64,000 bases of DNA from Phreatobacter aquaticus. Lineage in GTDB: Bacteria > Pseudomonadota > Alphaproteobacteria > Rhizobiales > Phreatobacteraceae. The notes below the pieces were generated by a model. That model had not been told where the DNA came from, did not search any database, and saw only the letters and a program-made list of their open reading frames with translations. Made by a program: the position numbers and the translations under genes. The stretch lies in NCBI RefSeq assembly GCF_005160265.1, contig NZ_CP039865.1, forward strand, positions 1,760,828 through 1,824,827. The letters are read 5' to 3'. Shown here in pieces: positions 29,162 to 39,337 of the stretch. Each line of letters starts with the position of its first letter. Position 1 is the first letter of the stretch.

Positions 29162-30775
29162 TTACGGAGCCGGCCGCACCAGTTCGGCGCGCGTGTACTG
29201 GTTCATCTGCGCCTCGTAGGTCAGGCCCTTGCGGAACGCCCAGACCGACACTTCGAAATGCAGCGGCAGCAGGCCGAAATCGGCCATCGACATGCGCGAG
29301 GCCTCCGCCAGCAGCGCGTTGCGCTTGGCATCGTCCACCATGGTCAGCGCCTCCACGACCTTGGCGTCAACGGCCGCGTTCGAATAGCCGCCCGGATTGG
29401 TCGTGCCCATGCCGCGATTGCGGTCGGGCGTCGAGATCAGGGCGCGCAGCGGGTTCGACATCTCGCCGGTATCGGCGCCCCATCCGGCCAGCCAGAAGCC
29501 GAACTCGGCGCGATTGCGGCGCGCGAAGAAGGTGGAGGCGGTCATCGCCTCGACCTGCGTCTTGATGCCGATGCGGGTGAGCATCTGGGCGACCGCCTGG
29601 GCGATCTGGCCGTCATTGATGTAGCGATCGTTCGGGGTCGCGAGCGTGATCGAGAAGCCGTTGGGGAACCCGGCCTCGGCGAGCAGGCGCTTGGCGCGGT
29701 CGAGATCGGGACGGGCGGGCTTGGCGTCCGCATTGGTGCCGGGCAGCGGGCTCGGCAGCATTTCGGCCGCCGCCACCGCGACGCCGCCCATGATGCGGGC
29801 AACGATCGCATCGCGGTCAAGCGCCAGGCTGAAGGCCTCGCGCACGCGCCGGTCGCGGAACGGGTTCTTGCCACCGGTGTCGGTGACGCCCGGCGGCGGC
29901 GTCTCGGTCAGGTAGTTGAAGTGCAGGTAGATGATCCGGCTCGACAGGGCCTGCACGGTCGCGAATTGGGGATTGGCGCGGATGCGCGGCAGATCCTGGA
30001 TCGGCGGGTTCTCGATGAAGTCGACATCACCGGCGAGCAGGGCCGCGACGCGCGCGGCGGCCTGGGTGATCGGACGGAAGGTGACCTTCGACCAGGCCGG
30101 CTTCGGACCCCAATAGGCGTCGTTGCGCTCGACCACGATCCGGTCGCCACGCGTGAACTGGGTGTAGCGATAGGGACCCGTGCCGATGGCAAGCTTCAGC
30201 GAGTTGAAGTCCTCGGTCTTCGGCCAGGCGTCCACACCGGCACAGCCAGCGCGATTGAAGGCAAGGTTCTCCGGCGCGCCAGCGGCCTTGGCCGAGATGA
30301 TCGCGATATTGGCGGTCTCGATCGGCAGCAGCGGATGCGGCGCCGTCGTGGTCATCACGATCGTATAGGGATCCGGCGCGGTCATGGTCGCGACAGCGCG
30401 GGTGTTGACGATGAAGGAGGAGGGCGAGTTCTCGACCTTCGGAATGCGGCAATAGGAGAAGATCACGTCGCGGGCGGTGAGCTCGGTGCCATCAGAGAAC
30501 TTGACGCCGCGGCGGAGCTTGAACTCCCAGGTGGTGGCATCGACTGCGCGATAGCTCTCGGCGAGCCGCGGGATCGGCTGCTGGTTCTTGTCCTGATCGA
30601 GCAGGCTCTCGAACACGTGCCAGCGCAGCTGGATGTTCGGCGTCAGATTGTGAAAGTGCGGATCGGCCGAGCTCGGCTCGGACGACAAGCCCACCCGGAG
30701 CTCCTGTGCGGCGGCCGGTCCGACCAGCACGAAGGCGGTCGCGGCTGCAGCCAGGATGTGATGAAGTCGACGCAT
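29162..30775 (-). CDS. Peptide-type ABC transporter substrate-binding protein
   Basis: A 537-residue periplasmic receptor of family SBP_bac_5 (DppA/OppA). A signal peptide (MRRLHHILAAAATAFVL, cleavage near AAAQE at about residue 24) precedes LRVGLSSEPSSADPHFHN, and the family region around YRAVDATTWEFKLRRGVKFS is clear. The start at 30775 follows AGGGGA; upstream in-frame codons to 30838 are not signal-like. First gene of the five-gene importer unit. Because the divergent unit encodes an ArgE-like deacylase, the ligand could be an N-acyl amino acid or short peptide. Confidence 0.93.
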   Translation of the reverse strand: MRRLHHILAAAATAFVLVGPAAAQELRVGLSSEPSSADPHFHNLTPNIQLRWHVFESLLDQDKNQQPIPRLAESYRAVDATTWEFKLRRGVKFSDGTELTARDVIFSYCRIPKVENSPSSFIVNTRAVATMTAPDPYTIVMTTTAPHPLLPIETANIAIISAKAAGAPENLAFNRAGCAGVDAWPKTEDFNSLKLAIGTGPYRYTQFTRGDRIVVERNDAYWGPKPAWSKVTFRPITQAAARVAALLAGDVDFIENPPIQDLPRIRANPQFATVQALSSRIIYLHFNYLTETPPPGVTDTGGKNPFRDRRVREAFSLALDRDAIVARIMGGVAVAAAEMLPSPLPGTNADAKPARPDLDRAKRLLAEAGFPNGFSITLATPNDRYINDGQIAQAVAQMLTRIGIKTQVEAMTASTFFARRNRAEFGFWLAGWGADTGEMSNPLRALISTPDRNRGMGTTNPGGYSNAAVDAKVVEALTMVDDAKRNALLAEASRMSMADFGLLPLHFEVSVWAFRKGLTYEAQMNQYTRAELVRPAP

Positions 30776-31066
30776 GTCGTTCCCCTGCTTCTGATCAGAT
30801 TGAAAAGGCGGACTGAACGCCACCCTTGGTCGAAGCAAATGCCAAATCCGCGGCGCGAGCTAGCCCCGTCCGGCAACGCCGCTGCGACATAGCGCGCCTG
30901 AAGCGTTTGGACAGCCCTGTCCGCACCGCTCTTCACAACAGCTTCTTTTTCATCCAGATTATCGTCAATCAAAATATCATAGCGTTTTGTTATAGTGTCT
31001 ATAGCGCGCGCCACCGTTCCTGACGACGCCGGCGCCCTCTCCGAGGGTGTGCGGGGCTTTGCCTCC
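30776..31066. promoter_or_regulatory. Divergent control region between the importer and the LysR gene
   Basis: This stretch of about 290 bases is the longest non-coding segment here. Its right half is unusually AT-rich (about 30940-31005) and includes the symmetrical TATAG-TGT-CTATA at 30991-31003 and a second ATAG-containing copy near 30979-30984. Such spaced dyads fit the T-N11-A sites of LysR regulators. If the LysR protein began at the GTG at 30995, part of this dyad would be coding; I consider that less likely. Confidence 0.45.
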
Positions 31067-31960
31067 ATGCGCGACCTGGAGGTTCTGCGGGCGCTGGTTG
31101 TCGCCCGCAAGATGACGGCGGCTGCCACCCAGCTTGGCATTTCCCAGCCGGCGGTCAGCCGCACCATTGCTCTGCTGGAGGAACGCTCGGGTCGGCAGCT
31201 GTTCCGCCGCGAGGGCGGCCGCCTGGTGCCGACGGCCGATGCCCTGGCGCTGTTCGCCGAGACGACACCGGTCTTCGATGCGCTCTCCAAGCTGGATCGC
31301 TTTTCGTGGAACGCGCAATCGCATGAGCCGCTGCGTGTGGTCGCGCCGGCGACCATCGCCCATCACTTCCTGCAGCGCGTGATCGCCGGCTATCTCGCGG
31401 CCCAACCGGAAGAGACGGTGTCGCTGGAGATCACCACATCGCCGGATGTCTTTGCCGCCGTCGCCGACCGCAAGGCCGATATCGGCATCTCCGACAGCTA
31501 CATCTCCCATCCGGCCCTGCTGCGGGAGCCGTTCCGGCGCTCCTTCGCGGTCTGCGCGCTGCCGGCCGGCCATCGTCTCGCCGACCGTCCGCATATCCAG
31601 GCCTCCGATCTCGACGGCGAGAACTTCGTCTCCTTCGCGCGGCGCCTCACCATCCGCGCGACGCTCGACCGCATCTTTGCCGAGGCCGGCGCGCGCCCCA
31701 AGGTCCGTTGCGAGACCGCAACCGTCGTCTCCGCCGTCGAGATGGTACGCTCTGGCGTCGGCCTGTCCGTGTTCAATCCGTTCCCGGTGGCGCTGCGCCC
31801 CGACATCGGCGTGGTCTTCCGCCCCTTCCTGCCACGGGTCGCCTACGAGACCGCCTTCATCTTTGCCGCCGAAGGGCCAGCAAGCCCCGCTGCCCGCCGG
31901 CTTGCCGACTTCACCCGCAGCCAGCCCATCGAAGACATCTATTCCGCCGCCATTGCCTGA
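31067..31960 (+). CDS. LysR family transcriptional regulator
   Basis: A 297-residue regulator. The N-terminal winged helix-turn-helix (ATQLGISQPAVSRTIALLEE) is followed by a periplasmic-binding-like effector domain from about residue 85. The ATG at 31067 gives the normal LysR N-terminus; an in-frame GTG at 30995 would add 24 residues without a ribosome-binding site. It is divergent from the peptide-type importer and 9 bases upstream of the argE-like gene, so it likely controls both arms. Confidence 0.9.
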   Translation: MRDLEVLRALVVARKMTAAATQLGISQPAVSRTIALLEERSGRQLFRREGGRLVPTADALALFAETTPVFDALSKLDRFSWNAQSHEPLRVVAPATIAHHFLQRVIAGYLAAQPEETVSLEITTSPDVFAAVADRKADIGISDSYISHPALLREPFRRSFAVCALPAGHRLADRPHIQASDLDGENFVSFARRLTIRATLDRIFAEAGARPKVRCETATVVSAVEMVRSGVGLSVFNPFPVALRPDIGVVFRPFLPRVAYETAFIFAAEGPASPAARRLADFTRSQPIEDIYSAAIA

Positions 31961-31969
31961 AAGGTCATC

Positions 31970-33130
31970 ATGTCACCGCTCTCGACTCCCGACATTCTCG
32001 CCAAGCTGATCTCGTTCGACACGACGAGCCGGAACTCGAACCTGCCGCTGATCGACTGGGTGGAGACCTATCTCGACGGGTTCGGGCTGAAGGGCGAGCG
32101 GGTCTATGACGAGACCGGCAAGAAGGCCAATCTCTGGGTGACGATCGGTCCGAGCGATGTCGCGGGCTATGTGTTGTCCGGCCATGTCGATGTCGTGCCG
32201 GTCGATGGCCAGAACTGGTCGACCGATCCGTTCCAGATGGTTGAGAAGGACGGCAAGTTCTTCGGCCGCGGCACCTGCGACATGAAGGGCTTCGTCGCCT
32301 CCGCGCTCGCCGCCGTTCCCGCCATGGTGAAAGCGCCGCTCGCCAAGCCCATCCATCTCGCCATCTCCTATGACGAGGAGGTCGGCTGCCGCGGCGTGCG
32401 CACGCTGCTCGCCGTGCTGAAGGAGCGGCCGCTGAAGCCCGAGGCCTGTTTCGTCGGCGAACCGACCAACATGCAGGTGATCACCGCCCACAAGACCGGC
32501 CGGCCCATGCGCTGCACGGTGCGCGGCAAGGAGGCCCATTCCTCGCTCCGGCCCTTCGGCGTCAGCGCCATCGAGGAAGGCGCCAAGCTGATCGTCAAGA
32601 TCAACGAGATCGGCCAGCGGCTCGCCGCCCGCAAGGATCTCGACATGCTCTATTCCGTCCCCTTCAGCACCACCTCGGTCGGCGTCATCAAGGGCGGCAC
32701 GGTGCGCAACATCGTCGCCGGCGAATGCGTCATCGATTTCGACCTGCGCTGCGTGCCGGGCGACGATCCCTATGTCATCGTTGCCGAGCTTGAGGCCTAT
32801 GCCCGCGATGTGCTGGAGCCGCCGATGAAGGCGATAGACCCCGCCTGCGGCTTCACCTTCGAGGAATTGTCGCTGGTGCCCGGTCTCGATACCCCGGCCG
32901 ATGCAGCCGTGACCGTGCTCGCCAAGCACCTGGCTGGGCGAAATGACCATGCCAAGGTCGCCTATGGCACCGAAGCCGGCCTGTTCCACGAGATCGGCAT
33001 TCCCACCGTCGTGGTCGGCCCGGGCTCGATCGAGCAGGCCCACAAGCCCGACGAATATGTCGAGGCGATCGAACTCACCAAGTCCGACGACTTCATTGCC
33101 CGGCTGATCGACCACGCCCGCCGCCATTGA
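31970..33130 (+). CDS. argE: Acetylornithine deacetylase / ArgE-like M20 metallopeptidase
   Basis: A 386-residue M20 family enzyme that removes an N-acyl group from an amino acid; ArgE releases ornithine from N-acetylornithine. Metal and catalytic residues are in GHVDVVPVDG (His, Asp), GRGTCDMKG (Asp) and SYDEEVGCRG (Glu-Glu). The dimerisation lid domain lies between about residues 175 and 290. A strong full-length match to ArgE, but its place beside a LysR gene and a peptide-type importer makes a catabolic N-acyl amino acid hydrolase equally possible. Confidence 0.88.
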   Translation: MSPLSTPDILAKLISFDTTSRNSNLPLIDWVETYLDGFGLKGERVYDETGKKANLWVTIGPSDVAGYVLSGHVDVVPVDGQNWSTDPFQMVEKDGKFFGRGTCDMKGFVASALAAVPAMVKAPLAKPIHLAISYDEEVGCRGVRTLLAVLKERPLKPEACFVGEPTNMQVITAHKTGRPMRCTVRGKEAHSSLRPFGVSAIEEGAKLIVKINEIGQRLAARKDLDMLYSVPFSTTSVGVIKGGTVRNIVAGECVIDFDLRCVPGDDPYVIVAELEAYARDVLEPPMKAIDPACGFTFEELSLVPGLDTPADAAVTVLAKHLAGRNDHAKVAYGTEAGLFHEIGIPTVVVGPGSIEQAHKPDEYVEAIELTKSDDFIARLIDHARRH

Positions 33131-33146
33131 TCCCGGCGCAAAGTCA

Positions 33147-33184
33147 CCGCCGGGGCGGTTTTTGCTGTCCCCGGCGGCATTTTT
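33147..33184 (+). terminator. Terminator between argE and obgE
   Basis: A 9-bp perfect inverted repeat (33147-33155 with 33169-33177, both G/C only) is followed by ATTTTT at 33179-33184. A second small stem with TTTTT at 33159-33163 lies inside the loop. The pair probably ends the argE transcript ahead of obgE. Confidence 0.65.
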
Positions 33185-33227
33185 GCTATAGAGACGCGGC
33201 CCGCCATCCCGGCGGCTGTGGACAATT

Positions 33228-34286
33228 ATGAAGTTTCTGGATCAGGCGAAGGTCTACGTGAAGTCGGGCGCGGGTGGCGCCGGCTGTGTCTCGTTCCATC
33301 GCGCCAAGTTTGTCGAGTTCGGCGGCCCTGACGGCGGCGACGGCGGTCGCGGCGGCGATGTCGTCGTGCAATGCGTCGATGGCCTGAACACCCTGATCGA
33401 CTACCGCTACCAGCAGCACTTCAAGGCCAAGACCGGCGTCCACGGCATGGGCCGTGATCGTGCGGGCGCCCGCGGCGCCGATGTCGTGCTGAAGGTGCCG
33501 GCCGGCACCCAGATCTTCGAGGAAGACGGTGAGACGCTGGTCGCCGACCTCACCGAGGTCGGCCAGAAGGTCGTGCTGTTCCAGGGCGGCAATGGCGGCT
33601 TCGGCAATGCCCATTTCAAGAGCTCGACCAACCAGTCGCCGCGCCACGCCAATCCCGGCCAGCCGGGCATCGAGGCCTGGATCATCCTCCGGCTGAAGCT
33701 GATCGCCGATGCCGGCCTGGTCGGCATGCCCAATGCGGGCAAGTCGACCTTCCTGGCCGCCACCACCGCCGCCAAGCCGAAGATCGCCGATTATCCGTTC
33801 ACGACGCTCCATCCGGGCCTCGGCGTGGTCCGTGCTGTCGGCCGCGAATTCGTGCTCGCCGACATTCCCGGCCTCATCGAGGGCGCCCACGAGGGCCATG
33901 GCCTCGGCGACCGGTTCCTCGGCCATGTCGAGCGCTGCCGCGTGCTCCTGCATCTCGTCGACGGCACCGGCGACCATGCCGGCAAGGCCTACAAGCTGGT
34001 GCGCGAGGAGATCGAAGCCTATGGCGGCGATCTCGCGTCGAAGCCCGAGATTGTCGCCTTGTCCAAGGTCGATGCGCTCGATCCGGCCACCCGCAAGGAA
34101 CAGATGGCGCGGCTGAAGCGGGCGGCCAAGCGCGCCCCGCTCGCCCTGTCGGCGGCGTCCGGCGAGGGTGTCGAGGCGGCCCTGACCGAACTCCTGATGA
34201 TCATCGACGGTGCGCGCGCGGCCGAGGCCCCGCCCAAGGTCATCGTCGAGGACGACGTTCCGGTTGCGACCACCTGGCGGCCCTGA
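33228..34286 (+). CDS. obgE: GTPase ObgE/CgtA
   Basis: Essential GTPase of late 50S ribosome assembly and stress control, 352 residues. The glycine-rich Obg fold covers about residues 1-158 ([33 protein letters not shown]). The G domain has G1 [10 protein letters not shown]3 [11 protein letters not shown] and G4 as LSKVDAL. A C-terminal Obg domain is short or absent, as in many alphaproteobacteria. The usual upstream rplU-rpmA and downstream proB are not here; proA-nadD lies 25 kb away. Confidence 0.95.
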   Translation: MKFLDQAKVYVKSGAGGAGCVSFHRAKFVEFGGPDGGDGGRGGDVVVQCVDGLNTLIDYRYQQHFKAKTGVHGMGRDRAGARGADVVLKVPAGTQIFEEDGETLVADLTEVGQKVVLFQGGNGGFGNAHFKSSTNQSPRHANPGQPGIEAWIILRLKLIADAGLVGMPNAGKSTFLAATTAAKPKIADYPFTTLHPGLGVVRAVGREFVLADIPGLIEGAHEGHGLGDRFLGHVERCRVLLHLVDGTGDHAGKAYKLVREEIEAYGGDLASKPEIVALSKVDALDPATRKEQMARLKRAAKRAPLALSAASGEGVEAALTELLMIIDGARAAEAPPKVIVEDDVPVATTWRP

Positions 34287-34361
34287 TGGCCGTTCGGCAG
34301 GCTGGCTGAACGGCGTCGAACCCGCCAGATTGCGCCCCCGCGCACGTTTGGAGGCATCGCC

Positions 34362-35435
34362 ATGCCGCTCGACCGACGTATCCAGGATCTTCTCGGCATC
34401 GACCTGCCGATCCTCCAGGCTCCCATGGCCGGCGCTCAAGGCGCCGGCATGGCCATTGCCGTATCCGAGGCCGGTGGGCTCGGAGCCTTGCCCTGCGCTC
34501 TGCTCTCGGTGGCGCAGGCGCGCACCGAACTCGGCATCATCCGGCAGCGCACCAGCCGGCCGATCAACCTGAACTTCTTCTGCCACAAGCCGCCCGTTCC
34601 GGATGCTGCCCGCGAAGCGCAATGGCGGGCGCGGCTCGCCGGCTATTACCGGGAACTGGGCATTGATCCCGAAGGTCCGATCCCAGCGTCCAACCGCGCG
34701 CCGTTCGACGATGCCTTCTGCGAGCTTGTCGAGGAATTCCGCCCCGAGATCGTCAGCTTTCATTTCGGTCTGCCCGAGGAGCGTCTGGTCAATCGCGTCC
34801 ATGCGGCCGGTGCCAGGGTCCTGTCGTCCGCCACCACTGCGGCGGAAGCCCGCTGGCTGGCGGATCACGGCTGTGACGCGATCATTGCCCAGGGCAACGA
34901 GGCTGGCGGCCATCGCGGGATTTTCCTCGGAGAGGACGTCGGCGCCCAGCCCGGCACCCTGGCGCTGGTGCCGCAGGTGGTGGATGCGGTGAAGCTGCCG
35001 GTGATCGCGGCCGGCGGCATCACGGACGCCCGCGGCATCGTCGCCGCCTTCGCGCTCGGCGCCTCCGCAGTCCAGGTCGGTACGGCCTATCTCTTCACAC
35101 CTGAGGCGACGATCACGCCCATGCACCGGGCGGCGCTCGCCCGCGCCACGGACGATGGCACCGCCCTGACGAACCTGTTCACCGGCCGCCCGGCGCGGGG
35201 GCTCGTCAACCGCGTGATGCGTGAGATCGGCCCGCTCTCCACTGATGCCCCAGCCTTCCCGACCGCAGGTGGCGCGCTGGCCCCGCTCAAGGCACGGGCG
35301 GAAGCGGCAGGATCGGCGGATTTTTCGTCGCTCTGGTCGGGCCAGGCGGCGGCCCTCGGCCGCGCCATGCCAGCGGGGGATCTGACCCGGTTGCTGGCAT
35401 CGGAAGCGAAAGCGCTGCTCTCGGCCTTGTCCTGA
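34362..35435 (+). CDS. NAD(P)H-dependent flavin oxidoreductase, nitronate monooxygenase-like
   Basis: A 357-residue FMN-binding TIM barrel of the 2-nitropropane dioxygenase family. LQAPMAGAQGAGMAIAVSEA at the N-terminus, AQGNEAGGHRG with the conserved histidine near the active site, and AAGGITDARGIVAAFALGA for FMN phosphate binding are visible. Family members oxidise nitronates or reduce quinones. A GGAGG site precedes the ATG. It is convergent with the phosphatase-like gene, with no gap. Confidence 0.9.
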   Translation: MPLDRRIQDLLGIDLPILQAPMAGAQGAGMAIAVSEAGGLGALPCALLSVAQARTELGIIRQRTSRPINLNFFCHKPPVPDAAREAQWRARLAGYYRELGIDPEGPIPASNRAPFDDAFCELVEEFRPEIVSFHFGLPEERLVNRVHAAGARVLSSATTAAEARWLADHGCDAIIAQGNEAGGHRGIFLGEDVGAQPGTLALVPQVVDAVKLPVIAAGGITDARGIVAAFALGASAVQVGTAYLFTPEATITPMHRAALARATDDGTALTNLFTGRPARGLVNRVMREIGPLSTDAPAFPTAGGALAPLKARAEAAGSADFSSLWSGQAAALGRAMPAGDLTRLLASEAKALLSALS

Positions 35436-35897
35436 TCACTCGTTGCCGGTGCTGGCTCGGCTGAAACGCTTGCGGATCCGCATCAGCAGCATGTCGCGCA
35501 CCTCGCGATAGGCCTCCAGCCGCTGCTCCCGTGACCCCTGCGCGAGCGTCGGATCCGGGGTCGGCCAGTATTCGACCTCCATGTCGAGCGTGCGGGTGAG
35601 GTCCAGCGCCTTGTGGTGGGCGTCGGGCGCCAGCGTCACCACCAGGTCGAAGTTCAGCCCCTCCCACTCTTCCAGCTCTTCCAAGGTCTTCGGCCTGGTC
35701 TTCTGGGTGTCGATGCCGATCTCGTCCATCACCGCGTCGACGAAGGGGTCATGCTCGCCCTTGTGCACGCCCGCGCTCTCGACGAACACGGTGCGCCCGT
35801 GGAAATGCTTCATGAGGGCCGCAGCCATCGGCGAGCGCACCTGGTTCATGCCGCATGCGAACAGGACAGCCTGAGGGTTGCGGCGGCGGTCGGACAA
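35436..35897 (-). CDS. Low-molecular-weight protein tyrosine phosphatase / arsenate reductase-like
   Basis: A 153-residue member of the LMWPTP/ArsC fold. The CX5R phosphate loop is at residues 15-21 (CGMNQVR), with WPTPDP as the general-acid loop. It belongs to a conserved alphaproteobacterial run with hisD and the UPF0262 gene upstream; the infA, maf and yacG genes that commonly follow are absent here. No arsenic genes are nearby, so protein phosphatase activity is more likely than arsenate reduction. Confidence 0.85.
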   Translation of the reverse strand: MSDRRRNPQAVLFACGMNQVRSPMAAALMKHFHGRTVFVESAGVHKGEHDPFVDAVMDEIGIDTQKTRPKTLEELEEWEGLNFDLVVTLAPDAHHKALDLTRTLDMEVEYWPTPDPTLAQGSREQRLEAYREVRDMLLMRIRKRFSRASTGNE

Positions 35898-35900
35898 GCC

Positions 35901-36383
35901 TCAGCCTTTCCAGTGCAGGACCGAGATCAGCGTGAACAGCCGCCGTGCCGTATCGAAATCGAATTCGAGCTTGTCCTTCAGCCGCTCGGTGAGCGTCTCC
36001 GAGCCCTCGTTGTGCAGGCCGCGGCGGGCCATGTCGATGGTCTCGATCTGGGCTGGCGTCGCGGTGCGGATCGCCTCGTAATAGCTGTCGCAGATCATGA
36101 AATAGTCCTTCACGATCCGCCGGAACGGCGTCAGCGACAGGATATGGGTAACGACCTGCCGGCCATCCTCGTGCTTCACGTCGAGGACGAGCTTGCCCTC
36201 GGAGAGCGAGATCGCCAGCGCGAACGGCCCTTCGTCCGTGCCCTTGGGCGCGAAACTGTTCTGCTCGAGCAGGTCGTAGATGGCGATCGCGCGCTCGTGC
36301 TCGATATCGGCCGACGGGCGCCCGATTGACGCTTCGTCCAGCGTCACCGCCACAAGTCGCCGCGACGTCTTCGGAGCCGTCAT
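35901..36383 (-). CDS. UPF0262 family protein
   Basis: A 160-residue predicted cytoplasmic protein of unknown function, restricted mainly to alphaproteobacteria. The family segments [38 protein letters not shown] and [14 protein letters not shown] are clear. It lies 3 bases from the phosphatase gene and 37 bases from hisD, all on one strand, and is probably co-transcribed with them. Confidence 0.9.
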   Translation of the reverse strand: MTAPKTSRRLVAVTLDEASIGRPSADIEHERAIAIYDLLEQNSFAPKGTDEGPFALAISLSEGKLVLDVKHEDGRQVVTHILSLTPFRRIVKDYFMICDSYYEAIRTATPAQIETIDMARRGLHNEGSETLTERLKDKLEFDFDTARRLFTLISVLHWKG

Positions 36384-36420
36384 GCCATGCCTCCGGAAGG
36401 GTCGATCCCCTCTGTCTCGC

Positions 36421-37716
<1,296 letters not shown>

Positions 37717-37861
37717 GGCGATGTTCCTGATCGGCGGGAGCCATGCGGGACGAGGTTCCCGGCGTCAAGTGCGGCGGGTTGCCGGGCTGTTGCGGCACCT
37801 ATGTCCGGTCGGTTGCGCGCATGGGCGGCGCCTGCCATTCAGGCCGCAACGGAGACAGGCC

Positions 37862-38653
37862 ATGGACATCAAGACCCAGCCCGGCGCCATGCCGGGGAAC
37901 ATCCCGGAGAACGCGCCGCAGCCCGCCGATTTCAAGCCGGTGGCCTGGGCGCGCGACCTGCTGCGCAGCGTGCGCACGGCGGCGCTGGGCACGATCGACC
38001 GCAATACCGGCCATCCCGTCACAACGCTGGTGACCGTTGCGACCGATACCGACGGCTCGCCCATCATCTCCATCTCCAACCTGTCGAGCCATACGGCGAA
38101 CCTCAAGGCCGATCCGCGGGCGTCGCTGCTGCTCGCACGCACCGGCAAGGGCGATCCGCTCGCCCATCCGCGCCTCACCGTGCTCGGCGCCTTCGAGAAG
38201 ATCACTGACGACGCCACGCGCGCCCGGCTGCGCGGCCGGTTCCTCCTGCGCAATCCGAAGTCGCAGATCTATATCGACTTCCCCGATTTCAGCATCTGGC
38301 GGCTGTCGGTTGCTGCCGGCCATCTCAATGGCGGCTTTGCCCGTGCCGCCGATCTGCCGGCTTCCGACCTGATCATCGACGTCGCCGATGCCGCGGACCT
38401 CATCGCGTCGGAGGCGGGCGCCATCGCGCATATGAACGACGACCATGCCGAGGCCGTGTCTCTCTATGCGACGGTTCTGGCCGGCGAGGATCCCGGCCCC
38501 TGGCGCATGACCGGCGCTGATCCCGAAGGTTTCGAACTCGCCGCGGGGGACCGCACCGCCCGCGTCCTGTTCCCCGAGCGCGTGACCACCGGCGACCAGC
38601 TGCACAAGACGCTGGTCACGATGGTGCGCGCAGCGCGGGCGAAGGCGAGCTGA
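37862..38653 (+). CDS. HugZ-like PPOX flavoprotein with DUF2470 domain
   Basis: A 263-residue protein with an N-terminal pyridoxamine-phosphate-oxidase-like split barrel (residues about 25-165, including LLRSVRTAALGTIDR and ISISNLSSHTANLKADPRAS) and a C-terminal DUF2470 domain with IAHMNDDHAEAVSLYA. This layout matches HugZ/HutZ heme-utilisation proteins, which bind or degrade heme; no heme uptake genes are adjacent. The start at 37862 has a GGAGACAGG site; the upstream in-frame extension overlaps hisD on the other strand. Confidence 0.87.
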   Translation: MDIKTQPGAMPGNIPENAPQPADFKPVAWARDLLRSVRTAALGTIDRNTGHPVTTLVTVATDTDGSPIISISNLSSHTANLKADPRASLLLARTGKGDPLAHPRLTVLGAFEKITDDATRARLRGRFLLRNPKSQIYIDFPDFSIWRLSVAAGHLNGGFARAADLPASDLIIDVADAADLIASEAGAIAHMNDDHAEAVSLYATVLAGEDPGPWRMTGADPEGFELAAGDRTARVLFPERVTTGDQLHKTLVTMVRAARAKAS

Positions 38654-38662
38654 GGCGGCGGC

Positions 38663-39337
38663 TCAGCCGCTCCTGGGCGCCAGATAGCCGCCGAGCACCG
38701 TCTCGACGATCTGCTCGGCGAGCTTGTCACGATGCGGACGGTCCTCGCCGGGGCGAGGCGAGTACCAGACTGCCACCCAGTTGAGCGCTCCGAGGATCGT
38801 GCGCATGGCGAGCGAGGGGTCGGGCACCTTTAGAGATCCATCGGCTTGCCCCTCGGCGAAGACCTTGCGGAACAGGTCCTCATAGGTGAAGCGCAGCCGC
38901 ATCAGGTCTTCCAGCACCACCTTGTGTTCGTCGCTCGGCGAGCCGAACCGGTAGAGGTCGACGCCGAGCGTCAGCGAACGCTGGAAGGTCTGGGATTCCA
39001 TCATGGCCAGCGTGTGGGCCTTGGCGAGACCGAACAGCCGTCGCTCCGCCGTGCCGGCGTCCGCCATCGCCGGCGCTGCCCCCTGCATAAGGATTTCCAT
39101 CGCGCGCCGGTAGACCTCGAAGAACAGGTCCGGCTTGGACGGGAAGTGGTGGTAGACGCGTCCCTTGGTGGCGCCGAGCGCGTCGGCGACATCGTCCATG
39201 GAGGTGGCCTCGTAGCCCCGCCGCATGAAACATTCGGCAGCCGCCGCGAGAACCTCCTCGCGACGGGCATGGGACTGGCGGGCCTGCGGCAGGGCGGTCA
39301 TCGGCACTCGATCGGCTGGAAGGGGATCAGTCGACAT
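38663..39337 (-). CDS. TetR family transcriptional regulator
   Basis: A 224-residue repressor with an N-terminal helix-turn-helix (ATSMDDVADALGATKGRVYHHF) and a variable helical ligand domain. The ATG at 39337 lies within the last codons of the acyl-CoA ligase gene (11-base overlap); ATG 39301 is an alternative. Co-transcription with the ligase implies that it responds to an acyl-CoA or acid of this pathway. A perfect palindrome at 41107-41124 is its likely operator. TetR regulators of this type usually release DNA on binding acyl-CoA. Confidence 0.9.
   Translation of the reverse strand: MSTDPLPADRVPMTALPQARQSHARREEVLAAAAECFMRRGYEATSMDDVADALGATKGRVYHHFPSKPDLFFEVYRRAMEILMQGAAPAMADAGTAERRLFGLAKAHTLAMMESQTFQRSLTLGVDLYRFGSPSDEHKVVLEDLMRLRFTYEDLFRKVFAEGQADGSLKVPDPSLAMRTILGALNWVAVWYSPRPGEDRPHRDKLAEQIVETVLGGYLAPRSG

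Noticed and set aside
35436-35897. Arsenate reductase function for the LMWPTP-like gene.
   Set aside because: No arsenic genes are nearby and the hisD/UPF0262 context is a conserved housekeeping group; the fold alone cannot separate the two roles.
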